Source of the DNA: Halichondria panicea
Lineage: Eukaryota > Porifera > Demospongiae > Suberitida > Halichondriidae
Direction: 5' to 3'
Length of the DNA: 64,000 bases
Assembly (NCBI RefSeq): GCF_963675165.1
Contig: NC_087393.1
Span: forward strand, 886,002-950,001
Below the pieces are notes generated by a model that saw only the letters and a list, made by a program, of their open reading frames with translations, ran no database searches and was not told the DNA's origin. The first letter of the stretch is position 1. The number at the start of each line of letters is the position of its first letter. Both the position numbers and the translations under genes were made by a program. Below, one piece after another: positions 35,166 through 48,200 of this stretch.

Positions 35166-38100
35166 ATGGAGGAGTTAGTGCAAGCTCTGTTCTCACTACT
35201 GCAATCCAAGCACAGCAACAGAGGCAGCCTTGCAGCTCAGTCAGCTCACGACCTCTACTCTGTATGCATTGACACTGTCTCTGAGACGGACATTGGTGAG
35301 AGCAGCTTGGCTAATTTAATAATACTGTACTGAAAATTGTATGCTGGTATCATATCATATTAATTAAACGCACTTGCATGCATGCAGCATACTGCTGCTC
35401 TGTATTGTTCAACAAGCAGACTGGAGTCCTGCGGTTTCTGAGAGAGATCTCCTCGCTGGACGAGGTGAGTGCATGCATGACAGCTCAAAAAGCAGCGATT
35501 AATTTATTATGGTGGTCAATAGCTACGTCTGTTCCCCTCAATTTTCGATGAATTATACAGACAGAGATAACATCCTTTCTCTTCATGAGCACCTGTACTT
35601 TACGGTTGATCAATCAACAGCATTTATTGTCTCTAAATAATTATTGTCCGTGTTTATGGTGAGGTATCTCGGAACACCCTACTTCAAATACAATATCCTG
35701 TAGTTTTCTGTGTGTAAAGAGACCCTACTCAACCTTTTGGATGGCTACTCTAAAATCCTCAAAGAGAGGGTGCTTCCTTATGCTGTGGAGATAAAGGTCA
35801 GGAGAGGGAGGAGCATGGCTACAAATTATGTTGTAAATTTGCCAATAATGGTTTGTTCATGGGCTTGTGGGATGTTTTATCCCTCCCAATGTACAGCAAG
35901 AGTCCATAATAAAAGAGAGTACACTTTTGTGTACTGTGTTGTGTGTTTGTTTACCTCTTGTTTAACATGTTATTATTTGTTGCCTCCCTTCACAGGAGGT
36001 GTGCAACATGTTGTTCTCCAGAGACAAGAGCAGTAGAGTCAAAAATGCTGTCTTTGCTCCACTGACCTCGGTGAGTGTGTGGTATAAGATGGTGAATGCT
36101 AGTACAGGGAAACCTGTCGATAGTGATCACCATTGGGGCTAGTACAGTAAAACCTGTCGATAGTGGTCACCATTGGGGCTAGTACAGTGAAACCTGTCGA
36201 CAGTGGTCACCATTGGGGCTAGTACAGTGAAACATGTCGACAGTGGGGGCTAGTACAGGGAAACCTGTCGACAGTGGTCACCATTGGGGCTAGTACAGTG
36301 AAACCTGTCGACAGTGGTCACCATTGGGGCTAGTACAGTGAAACCTGTCGATAGTGGTCACCATTGGGGCTAGTACAGTGAAACCTGTCGACAGTGGTCA
36401 CCATTGGCGCTAGTACAGTGAAACATGTCGACAGTGGTCACCATTGGGGCTAGCACAGTGAAACCTGCCGACAGTGGTCACCATTGGGGCTAGCACAGTG
36501 AAACCTGTCGACAGTGGTCACCATTGGGGCTAGCACAGTGAAACCTGTCGACAGTGGTCACCATTGGGGCTAGCACAGTGAAACCTGTCGACAGTGGTCA
36601 CCATTGGGGCTAGCACAGTGAAACCTGTCGACAGTGGTCACCATTGGGGCTAGTACAGGGAAACCTGTCGACTCACCATTGGGACTAGTACAGGGAAACC
36701 TGTCGACAGTGGTCACCATTGGGCAGACTAACAATGGCTGTAGTAAAGAGGTGGCCTGCCTGCTAACAACACAGATCCAAACACATACTATAGGGCCCAT
36801 TAACCTGGCTGTATTATTAATACAGTAGAACCTCGATTATCCGGCCCTCCATTATCCGGAACCTCGATTATCCGGCTTGGCAGTTTTCTTTTTATCAGAT
36901 TAAATAATTCTAAAAATGGGCGTGTCCCTAAAATGCGCATGCGCGTTGCAGCTGTTACCATGGAGACATACCTGCTTATCTTCTGCGCATGCGCAGACAA
37001 CCAGTGGCACTGCTGTTTATCAATAAAGTGGGTGGATCAAGGCGTGGTTTATCTATTCGGTTATCCGGCATATTCACTTATCCAGCCTGCTTCTGGAACC
37101 AAGGTGTCCGGATAATCGAGGTTCTACTGTAGGTAACCTGATTTAAGGGTGACTACAATAGCACTGTTACAGTAGTTGTAAGCAGAATAGCTTTTGTTGT
37201 GGGGCCTCTTCGACTGACGCATTTGATTGATTGTGCCCCCCCCCCCCCCCACACACACACACACACACACACAGGTGCTGAGACTGTGCGCAAGAACTGC
37301 TGAAGTAGAGTCATTGAACATACCCAAACTTATCGACAAGTGAGCTATAACTTCCGTTTTGTATTCCTGAATACATCATTAATTTTACATCTGCCAACGT
37401 TTGCAGATTTTTCCAAGCAACTACACAAGTCTCAAAAAACTCAGCTACAGGTCAGCAAAATTCACTTGGCATTTCTAGCACATGTAGGAAATGTAACACT
37501 AGTCCAATATCTCTCTCATTCCTGTATTTATTGCATTCCCATTCTTCCATTCCCATATCTTGATTCCCATGCTGCAGTGCGTGGTGGTATCTACCAGCTG
37601 CTGGGCACGCTGTGTGAGGTGTACCCAGAGCTCATGGTGGGTCACTCAGGGAGACTGGTCGACGTGTACGTGCGTACACTGAGGTCAGAGATGCTCGGCA
37701 AGGGCAGCAAGAAGCCCGAGATGTCCATCATTGGAGGTTGCCTCAGGGGACTCTGCTGCTATCTAGTCAACTTCTCCCAGTCCTTTGCTGAAGGTATGTG
37801 TGTGTGTACCTCTCAAATATCTGGGATCTAGCTTGGGGACACATAAGTCATTCACTGTGTGTATGTATGTTCCGTACTGAACAAGGTGCATGTGTGTGTG
37901 TGTATGTACCTCTCAAATTTGGTTGGGCTAGTTACTGCTCAGGGAGGTATGTGTTCCCTTCATGCATTCACTGTGTTCTTACAGTTACGTACTATGTACA
38001 TGTATAGTGTTGGTAATTTCCTCTGGTGCATTTTTAACTTGCTATCATTCATTCTACACCAAGAGTAGATAACTACTCCTAGTCTTGTTTTAACACAAAT

Positions 38101-40366
38101 AGCAGAATTATAGACTAAAGAACTTTTAATTGTCTATACGTATGATGTTGTTTTGTAGGTTCTGCGTATGCTCAGGACATATACAAGTGTGCTCGGAGGG
38201 CTATTGACCCCAAGGCATCCAGGACAAGGTTTGAAGTGCCCAGAGGTGAGAGCACTTGTTGCTATGGAGTCTCTATTGATGCACGTGCATGTACTACACT
38301 CCAGCTGGTATGGCTCTGATTGCAAAACATGCTGCACAGTTTAAAGAGTACCTGGCCAAAGATCACGAGGTTTGTCACTTTCTCCTCGCGTCATTTGATA
38401 GGTCACATGACCCTGCAGTACATGTACGACTGTCTGCTGGAGTGGGCGGAACACAACAATAAAGATAACAAGAACTCGGCAATTAGCGCCATGGAAGCTT
38501 TCTTTGAACAGGTGAGAGCTTTAATCAATCCATCTACTACCTCACCTCTCCCCCTATCTCTCTTACACTCTCTCCCTTTTTTCCCTACTATCCCCCAACT
38601 GTCTCCACCACCCCACCCCCCCACCCCCCAACTGTCTCCCCCTTCCTTCACTTTCCCTTACTCTACCCCATTCTCTCCACTCTCCATTCTTCACTACCCC
38701 TCCCCTCAACTACATAGGTCTCAGTAGTGGTGGTGGAGAAAGCCTCGGAGGATAGAGACACACACTATGCCATATTCAAAGAGTTTATGAGGAAGTTCCG
38801 CGGTATTATAGACAATCAGAGCAGCAGCAAGCGGCAGCTGGCAGTGGCCATCAAGGGATACGGACACTTTGCAGCGGTAAGCCAGCCCCCCACAGCCTTG
38901 TCTTTTACCCCCCCATGCACATATATAATTATGACCCCCCACAGCCTTGTAATGTGTACCTAAAGCCTTTTTACCCACCCCCGCACACGCACATATGACC
39001 CCCCACAGCCTTGTAATGTGTACCTAAAGCCTTTTTACCCACCCCCGCACACGCACATATGACCCCCCACAGCCTTGTAATGTGTACCTAAAGCCTTTTT
39101 TACCCACCCCCGCACACACACATATGACCCCCCACAGCCTTGTAATGTGTACCTAAAGCCTTTTTTACTCACCACCGCACACGCACACAACCCCCCACAG
39201 CCTTGTAATGTGTACCTAAAGCCTTTTTTACTCACCACCGCACATGCACACATGACCCCCCATAGCCTTGTAAAGTGTTCCTAAAGCCTTTTTACCCACC
39301 TCCGCACACGCACACATGACCCCCCACAGCCTTGTAAAGTGTTCCTAAAGCCTTTTTTACCCACTCCTGCACACGCACACATGACCCCCCACAGCCTTGT
39401 AAAGTGTTCCTAAAGCCTTTTTTACCCACCCCCGCACACGCACACATGACCCCCCACAGCCTTGTAATGTGTACCTAAAGCCTTTTTTACCCACCCCCGC
39501 ACACGCACACATGACCCCCCACAGCCTTGTAATGTGTACCTAAAGCCTTTTTTACCCACCCCGCCCACGCACACATGACCCCCACAGCCTTGTAAAGTGT
39601 TCCTAAAGCCGTCGGACATTCAGTTCATGTTTCAAGAGATGGCTAATCGCAGTGAGCAGCTCTTCTTCTCTCCCATTTTAGAGTCGGTGGAGGACAACCT
39701 CTTCCAACTCCCAGCATTCCTAGAGGCCTTGGCCGCTATCGTCAAGGAGATGAGAGAGGTGTGTGTGTGTGTGTGTGGGTGTGGGTGTGTAGTCAGTAAT
39801 GTGCCAAGAATGTTCCAAGTGGTGACTATCCTCAATCACACAAGTGTGCCTCTTTTACAGTCTTATTTTTGTCTAGAGGTGGTTAGTATACCAATCATCA
39901 GCTGCCAGTACTAGTGTGGACACATCCCTGTATCTGTGAGGGGAGGATCTTACTAGAAACAGTCTCGTATACATTGTACATGCATGTCCATAACCATTTA
40001 CAGATACAGCTGCATGTAATTAGATAATGGTACATGTAATGTTGACAACCCTCCCCCTGCAGTTGTCTGAGTTACTGCTTCACTCTCTGGAGAAGCTGAT
40101 GGTATTACTGTTTGAGTGCTACCCTCTCTTACCCCCCGTCACTCACAAGCCCGTGTATTTCGCCGTGTTAAAGTTGATACTGGGGCTCTCCACTAACTGG
40201 ACCACACTCAAGGCATTCTTGTCCCAGATAGGTGAGTGGGTGGGGTAGGGGGTGGGGCTTCTTGTATGACCAGGTACCGTTCACATTACTTACGTTGTTT
40301 ATTTCTGTTGCTGCAGTGTACCAAGGACTCATAAGGACGTGCTCACACCCACCTGTTATTGAAGTT
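35166..40366 (+). CDS. PRKDC: PRKDC exons 1-14
   Basis: Exons: 35166-35295, 35388-35464, 35722-35796, 35996-36070, 37275-37339, 37407-37450, 37578-37793, 38159-38245, 38305-38369, 38419-38511, 38718-38876, 39588-39758, 40063-40231, 40317-40366. Exon 5 lies just after a (CA)n tract that ends at its acceptor. Exon 12 begins [15 protein letters not shown], matching vertebrate DNA-PKcs, which has PCKV at this point. That fixes its acceptor at 39587, the last of 12 tandem copies of the same splice site. Intron 4 (36071-37274) holds the 40-bp minisatellite and the Tigger-like element. Confidence 0.92.
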
Positions 40367-43300
40367 GTGAGTTGGTCAAATGTTATAGCTAGACTATAAG
40401 TACTTTTGTTATGCCTCGGTGCGCATGCGCAAGCGAAGTATACGTTAGTGTGTGTGTCTGTGTGTGTAGACTGCTACAGCTGCTCAAGGATCAGTGAAGT
40501 GCAAGTAAGAGTTTCTATAGGCTTCTAGTCATGTTTTCTTGGATTTACAAAATAATGCTTGGTTCTCGAGTTATGCCTAGTTTTGCTTACTTGGAATGCC
40601 ATTGTAGCCTTTTCAGAAGAGTGCGTAGCAAAACTTGTTCACCGAGTGTTGCTACTCTACTTAGTAGTTAGCTCTGCACTAGAACGCTAGCTATTGGTAG
40701 CTGCAGGAGTGAGAAGAGACCTGCAAGGCTCTGCTGATGCAGCCATTAATTTTAGACTTGGACTTTTTTTTTGGCACATCAATCGTTTTTAACAACAATC
40801 ATGGTCGATCATTACCGTGCAGCAAAATTATGACAGCACCGGAGGTGGGTGCCAAAACTACTTAACATAAACTTATACACATTACCGTAGAAACTGGACA
40901 CACACACACTCACACACACACACACACACACTCACACACACCCACACACACACACACACTCACACACACACACACACACGTACCTCGCTTGCGCTTGCGC
41001 ATGCACACCGAGGCATAATAGTGTTCATCATGATATAAATTAGCGTGTGTGTAAGCTATTGCTCCATTGCTAGTAGCTAGCAGGTAGCAGCTTTATGTTA
41101 TGTGTAATGTAGCTTTGACACCTCCACCGAGGCACCAGCACCCGCAGTGCTTTCATTTATATGATGACTGACGTCTGATGACTAATACTTTACTCTGATA
41201 TAGTACACTAGATCCATAGTTTCAGTAATGTAAATACATCATGCATAATTTTGAGCTTAACTCCCCCAAAATTATATATAACGAATTATATAGTCTATTG
41301 CACAACAGTCTCATGAATAGCTAAATCTAAGTAAATTGTAAAGTATTTAATTCACACAGCCATGCAATCCAAAAAAAGTTTATTGTGTCATGGCAACGAC
41401 ATCGTTTTTCTTCACTATTGGGCTTTCACTGTTTTGCTGCTTAATTTTCTTGAAGAATGTTGTTGTCTTATCGATAAGAATTGGAAAGATGGCAGCAAGC
41501 ATAGCTATAAATAAATCGACAATAAAGACAAGCAAAGAAACTGTGGATGTGAATGGACCCACGTGGACTGATATCACGTAGAAAAATACACAGTACGATA
41601 TAATCGTCATCCATACGAGTATCACTATTATATTCATTAGCACTTTAGTAAACGTAGAACAGATACATGTACAAGTGCATGTAGATTTTCCCTCTGAACC
41701 TTCTGGTACAGCCTTATAGCCTTTTATTAGAACATTCCATACTGACTTGCACGTCTCCTCGTTTATTTTTAAAATCATTACTAAGTACACGTTCGTACTA
41801 AGAAAAATTGTTGTTGCAAGACCAAGATTAAAGCCAGTAGCTACTGGAGCTGCAGCTAGCCCCAAGAAGATATAAAAGATGTGGAAAGATAGTAGGTTAA
41901 CGGTTAGCTCAATAATAATGGTGGCTGCTACATACAACTTATTGCTCTTTAAGGTATCCCGCCATCCAGTGTGAGATTGAGACTTTTGTAAGGATTTGAG
42001 AGTGCAACAAAGAGTGATGATCAATACAACAGGATTATATACGAGGACAGATATCGCAGCACAAATGTAGTAGATGAGGATATCTTGAATGCTTGACGTG
42101 ACATTCAAAGTGATTACTAATGTATGAATGTCCCAAACAAATACAGTCAAACCAAGCAGAATAAATACAATAAAGAAGCCTATGAAAAATAAAAATTTCA
42201 AATCCTTTAAATCATGTCGAACATACACATATAGACCAATTAAAGGAACAGCAATTGGATTCAGCAGTTGAGTTAACATTATAGCAGCCACCAAGAAATA
42301 TCTCATGATTGCAAAATCGTTAACTTGCCTTAGCGGACAAACGTCGTTTACATGAATTTGAGGATCAAAGTAATAGATGGGATAACCCTGCTCATTCAAA
42401 GTACCAGTGCCATGAGTAAAGAATGACTGCTTGTGGAGGTAGAAGCTCTTTAGCTGTAGTAAATAAGCAACGTAATGGTAGTCCAGTAGACATGGTTTGA
42501 TACACATCGAATGAATTTGTATACAGACTGATAAAGAATAACAGTATGGTTCAGCAGACCAAGTGGGCGCTCATGCTCTAGGGATATTATTGGCCTCGCG
42601 GAACTGATCATAATTCATGAGTGAAAGGTCTATAGTACTGTGTACAGACCACAAAACCACAACAACTGCCCTACTGCTTCTATACTCTGAGTAAAGAAAC
42701 AACTGTTCTGCAAACCTCTAAACACTATTATAATAGCTATACTGTTAGCCTAGACTAGACCATGAATGGTACTTACATTAACTGTCATACTTTCCAGCAT
42801 CACGAGAATTGGAGGTGGATCCCTACAAATGTATAGCGGGTCATTGTAGCTTTCATTTTGTGCAGTCAACGTCAACGACTCATTTACATCATCACAAACA
42901 TGGTCCAGAATGAGGTGGGCTTCAGGCAAATTTACTTGGAACATGTACAGAGAGAGAGTTTGAAGGAGATCCGGACGGATAAAAAGGTTGATTGGAGAAG
43001 CATTCCAAAGAAACTTGAACATATAGCGTTCACTGAAGTCAAGTGTTTCGTTCTTTCCTAAATGCAGACCATGGACCCAATTTTCTAGCGCACTGCAAGA
43101 TGGTAGGCTGCCATTGCTGCTATTGACAGGATTCAATGAGCAGAAGTGGTAGTACACATAAAATGACATACTATCCTGATGATTACCAGGGGAGAATGCT
43201 CCATTTAATGTCTCCATGTTGACTGTCCGGTTAATCAGAGACTGTTGGAGGTCGTACTGAGTCCGAATGCACTTTTCTTCAGTACTGAATACATCCTGCA

Positions 43301-45223
43301 TTCCAAAGCAAAGCATTAGTAGAAGAAGATAAGTAGCCATAGCTAGCTGTACAAGTGACTGAGTACCAAAACTGTTTTTGCTTGCTGTTCTTCATAAGTT
43401 GCAGCATGCATAGGGAAAGCCCACACAAATTATTTTATAGGGGGTGCCCTACTATAATGGTATTATGTAATTAATCAACTTTCTACCAGAGATGCAAATT
43501 GTGTAGCCTGGGCGTGGCTGGATAAATTGTAGCCAGACCTTTTCTACAGGCAGAGAGGTCCATATTTAGCTATTACTATATTCCTATTTATAAAACAAGA
43601 GTAGATTATTGAAAAGGTGCATGGCGATAATGATTTAAGATCAGTTCTGTCTTCATTAATTATACACACTTGATAATGAATTGCTGTTAAACATTAATGA
43701 GACATGAACAAAATACCACAAGTGAACATTTCTCATCACCTTCTGTTTACACCCAAAATTCCATCACTACTAGATCTAGCAAGGATGGCACTAGAGCCAA
43801 TGTTATAGTTAACTTCATCGCACAAAAATCATGTAATCATGTACATACTGTAATAATATGGAACGTACACCATTTGGCATTAAGTCACATGTTTTATAAA
43901 GATCCCTAATTAAGGCTATTATCTCATAGTGAAACTCCAGCATTATAGTACCAATACTATAACTGATAGACGTAAAGGAAGTAATAACAATGGGTATAGT
44001 GTGATAGAAGAGGAGAGCTCATTGAAACTTTGGTGATAGTAATATACAGAATTGAGGTTGACATGTCGATCTATACGCGTATGGGAATAATTAAAATTTA
44101 GAAAGCCACGACAGTCAGATCGGGAAAAAAACTGTTTTTGTCGCATGCCTAAACATTTTAAGTATAGGTATCGGCCAGCTCGCTCCTGTTCTCGAGCACC
44201 TACTATGCTCCACCCAGCCTTCGCATGGCTTCCATTTGCTCTTGCATCTGCCTTATCTGCAGCTGATGTGCAGCCTCTTTTTCGGCATCGCGTCTATGTA
44301 TAAAATAAAAAGAGGGCATGCAACAGCAAAACATCAAAATCAAAATTGTGTATAAAAGCTATTGCTAATAGTAGCTTTGACACCTCCACCAAGGTGTCAG
44401 CACCCGCAATGCTTTCCAGTTTGTTAATCATGATCATATTAGCTACGTATTTATAGTATGATGTAATTTGGATAAATATCGTCCAAACTCTCTAGGGTGA
44501 TAGTGGTGTGGTTGCTACGGAGACCACTGATATCCTAGGCAACCGGCGACCATCGTACAAGAACTATGTTGACCTGTGGATACATATCCTGGATCCAACC
44601 AAACTAAAGGCAAGTCCAAGTCCGATCCCGATACCATAATTATAATTATGTCCCATTCCCATGTCCAGGGTCACAGTCTTACGTTCATGGATCCTGGAAC
44701 GAGGAAGGAGGTACACAGTTTGCTGTACGATGAAGTGGTGGGCTCAGTCATAAAGATCATCCACAGACTCGACCTCACAGCCAAGACCTCGCTAGAGCAA
44801 GAGGTTATTACCAAGAGTTTATGATAGAGAGAGAGTATCGAACGTAGGCATACTGTACATCAGATGTATGCGGAGAGTAACGTGACTTCCTGTATCTGTC
44901 ACAAGCTTGGAATTTGCACACTGACCAATCCAGTGTGGGTGATGTAATCTATCAAGAAAGTAGATTACATCACCCACACTTGGATGGGTTGATAGATTAC
45001 ATCACCCACGCTTGGATTGGTCAGTGTGCAAATTCCAAGCTTGTGACAGATACAGGAAGTCAAGTTACTCTCCGCATACATCTGATGTACAGCATGCCCT
45101 ACGTTCGATACTCTCTCTCTATCATAAACTCTTGTTATTACCAAAGCTCTTATAGACTAGCTGTACTGTGCATGTGTGTATTTTGTCTTGAGGCGGAGCT
45201 GCATGAGGAATACGGTAAAGCTG

Positions 45224-45269
<46 letters not shown>

Positions 45270-48200
45270 GTAACAACTTGTATCGGCTTCTAGCCATTAG
45301 CGTTTAGTTGTTACTTGCATGGTTTTGTCCTTATACTTGTGTATGAAAATGGTTTTCACTGTATAGTCGGAAGCTGTAGAGTCTGCAGATGATTCCAGTC
45401 CACCCACCACGAACTCTGACCCTGTGTCTGGGCTGTATCCGTCTGTGCCGAAAGACTTCCAGATTTTCATCAACCTTGTGGACTTGTGCAAGTACGTGCT
45501 CCCTCCCACACCACACACCTACACCACCACCCCACACACACACTTCCGCCCCCACACAGGTCGTTGTTCCCGTGTGTCCAGCCGTCACTATTCTCACAAT
45601 GGGTGCCCACCTTCGGCCGTGAGATGATAGTCCACTCCACAGCCCACCCCCTCATCAGCGGGTTCTACAAGCTGCTGGGTGTGGCTCTCAAGATGTGCTC
45701 CACCCTCAACTACTTCCAGGTACCACAACTAACCAAGGATATTGTCATGTCCTAGAATGTCTTGAAAAATGCTCTTTAAGTCAGTTCATTGACTTGCCAA
45801 TTTTTGTCCTGTCGATGAAATGTTGCCTTGAAAAGTACTCCTTATATAATTATAATAACATAATTATACTACATGTATATGCTCATTATAAGCTCCCTCA
45901 AAGTTATAGCTACGTAAGTAGTTTAAGTATACTGAAGATCAGAAGCATGCAGTTCAAGCAATTATAAGGAGATTAATTATTTTAATATAGGACATTCCTG
46001 ATCAGGAGACAGACGGTGATATTGCCATGGAAACGGACTCTAAAGGAGACGACAGGAGAGACTGTTTCATCCTGTTCAGGAAATTTGTCAGAGAGGCAAG
46101 CACAAAAACTCGTTGATTTGTGTACGTGACTATAATAATTCTTTGACTGTCAGGTTCTGGTTAGAATGAAACAGTACAAGGAGGAGCTATTGGTCTCTTG
46201 TCTGCAGCTGCTCCTCTCATTGCCAAAGGAGATAGTACAGCTGGAGATAAGCAGCCTTGTACCAGCTCTACAAGTGAGTTTTGCGCTGAAACCGTTTTTA
46301 TAGTCACAAGTAAAACCTGTTTATAGCGGTCACCCTTGGACAATCCAACATGAATGTAATAATATAGAGGTGGCCTGCTAATAATACGAGTCCAAACACA
46401 TGCTATGGAGGCCTATTAACCAGGCTGTAATAATTATAGAAGATGGCCTGCTTATAGGCTGACCACAATAGACAAGTTATCTACTTGTACGGCTTTTATT
46501 TACCAACTCTACCCTGTACTATTATACTGCCATAGACTACATTCAAACTTGGTCTAAGCTATCTACCGTTGGCCAGCACGGGATTGTCAGCCCTGGAGAA
46601 GTGGGCGGGGCAGCTCAGCCCCTCCCTCCTCCACCCCCCACTCAGAGCCGTGCTGCCATATCTCGATGAGTACCTCAAGACCAATGCTAACAGTAAGTCA
46701 TGTGACTTAGCTTTTTGAGTGACTATTGATGTATCATGTTATACGTACATGTATCATATCAGCTTGTTTCTCGATTTTATTGTTGTATAGCTCATGTACA
46801 GTCACGCTGTTAGTACCAATAGGTTACCGAGGTAAATACATGTATGCTATGCTAACTAGGATTGGCAGCGCTTTAGTACACATGTAAGGTTGAGGGTTGT
46901 CCTTCTGCTGTGCACACAGGTACAGAGTGTGACTCCGGTTCCAGTACGGTGGTGGTTCAGTCCGGTTCCACGAGAGCGCAGCGTCACAAGTCGGTCAAAG
47001 TAATTGCCAAATGGAAGGAGGGAATTGATGGAGCAGAGAGCCCTAACAACAAGGTACAGGCCTAACAACAACAAGGTACAGGTCCTAACAACGTACAGGT
47101 GCAAGTGTGCAAATGTATGCATCGCAAGTGGTGTTGTACATGTATACGTAAGCTTCTCTGTGGACTTACAATTAAGTGGTTTGTTAAATATCTCTATGAA
47201 AGCAAATTGTGATCTCAACTTGTTCGTGTACATGTACGTGTTCTGTACAGTAGTGCACATGACTGTAGCCGCCTTCACTAGCTAGAAGTTGAGATATCTG
47301 AAAAGTATGTGGCCACCTCTTAATAAGCCACGCCCCCACCCCCCCCGCCAGGTTCGGCGGCGGATTGTTCATTTCCTGGGCACCCTGGGGGGTCAGGTGA
47401 ACAGCAGTCTGGTAGAGAACGAGTCGGCAGCTGCCTTTGCCTCTCACGCTGTGGCATGGGACTCTCAGAACCGGCTTGAGTTCCCACTCCCGTTCCAAGA
47501 CATGAAACCATCCATCTACTTCGGTGAGTGCTTGCTCATCATCCATCAAACCATTTACTCTGTTTATGAGATTCAAATATTATTTGATGTTGATGCGGTG
47601 GGTGTGTGGGTATACTAACTAACTTAGACACCAGTTGACAAGATCTACATGGGAAGTACATGGGAAGTACATGGGAAAAGTGCCTCAGAGCAGGTATATA
47701 TAGTATACCTGCAATTCTGTTGTTAAGTAATTGTATTGTAGTCAAGCATCGAGGGCAAGGTTTGGGCATGCACGCTAGTATCTAAATGAGTATACTGTTT
47801 TGAGGTGTCCATATCATGTGATGAACATAAAATTATTATTTACATTTGCCAAATTTCCAAATTTCCGTGCTTTATTTGTACCACAGATCCATTTCTGCCT
47901 CGTGTGTGTGAGCTAGCCACCACCTCCAGTGACAGACAGACCAAGGTACGCTAACACAAGGGGTGGGCTGTCAGCTGTTAGCTGTGTCTCTACAGGTGGC
48001 TGCCTGTGAGCTACTGCACGCTTTGGTCCTCTACATGATTGGGAAGAGTGCCCAACCAGTGGCTCAGAGCAAGGTCACATGACTCTCACATGACATACAC
48101 GCATGCATTATGCACTGATCCACCTCACAGAGCCCCATGACTAAACTGTTTCGGAAGGTTTTCCCCTTCCTCCTCCAGCTGGCATGTGATGTTGAGAAGG

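Noticed and set aside
36090..36730. Possible CRISPR array (regular ~40-bp repeats)
   Set aside because: Units are contiguous with no unique spacers, and the context is a eukaryotic intron.
38403..39619. Long minus-strand ORFs with repeated [13 protein letters not shown] motifs
   Set aside because: They are the antisense reading of the splice-site minisatellite; the plus strand carries the PRKDC exons.
44576..44824. Open frame reading through the intron between PRKDC exons 15 and 16
   Set aside because: Read-through would be in frame over 59 nt only if no splicing occurred; 59 is not a multiple of 3, and homology is kept only with the GC-AG intron removed.
47184..47576. Minus-strand ORF opposite PRKDC exon 23
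   Set aside because: Shadow of a well-supported PRKDC exon.
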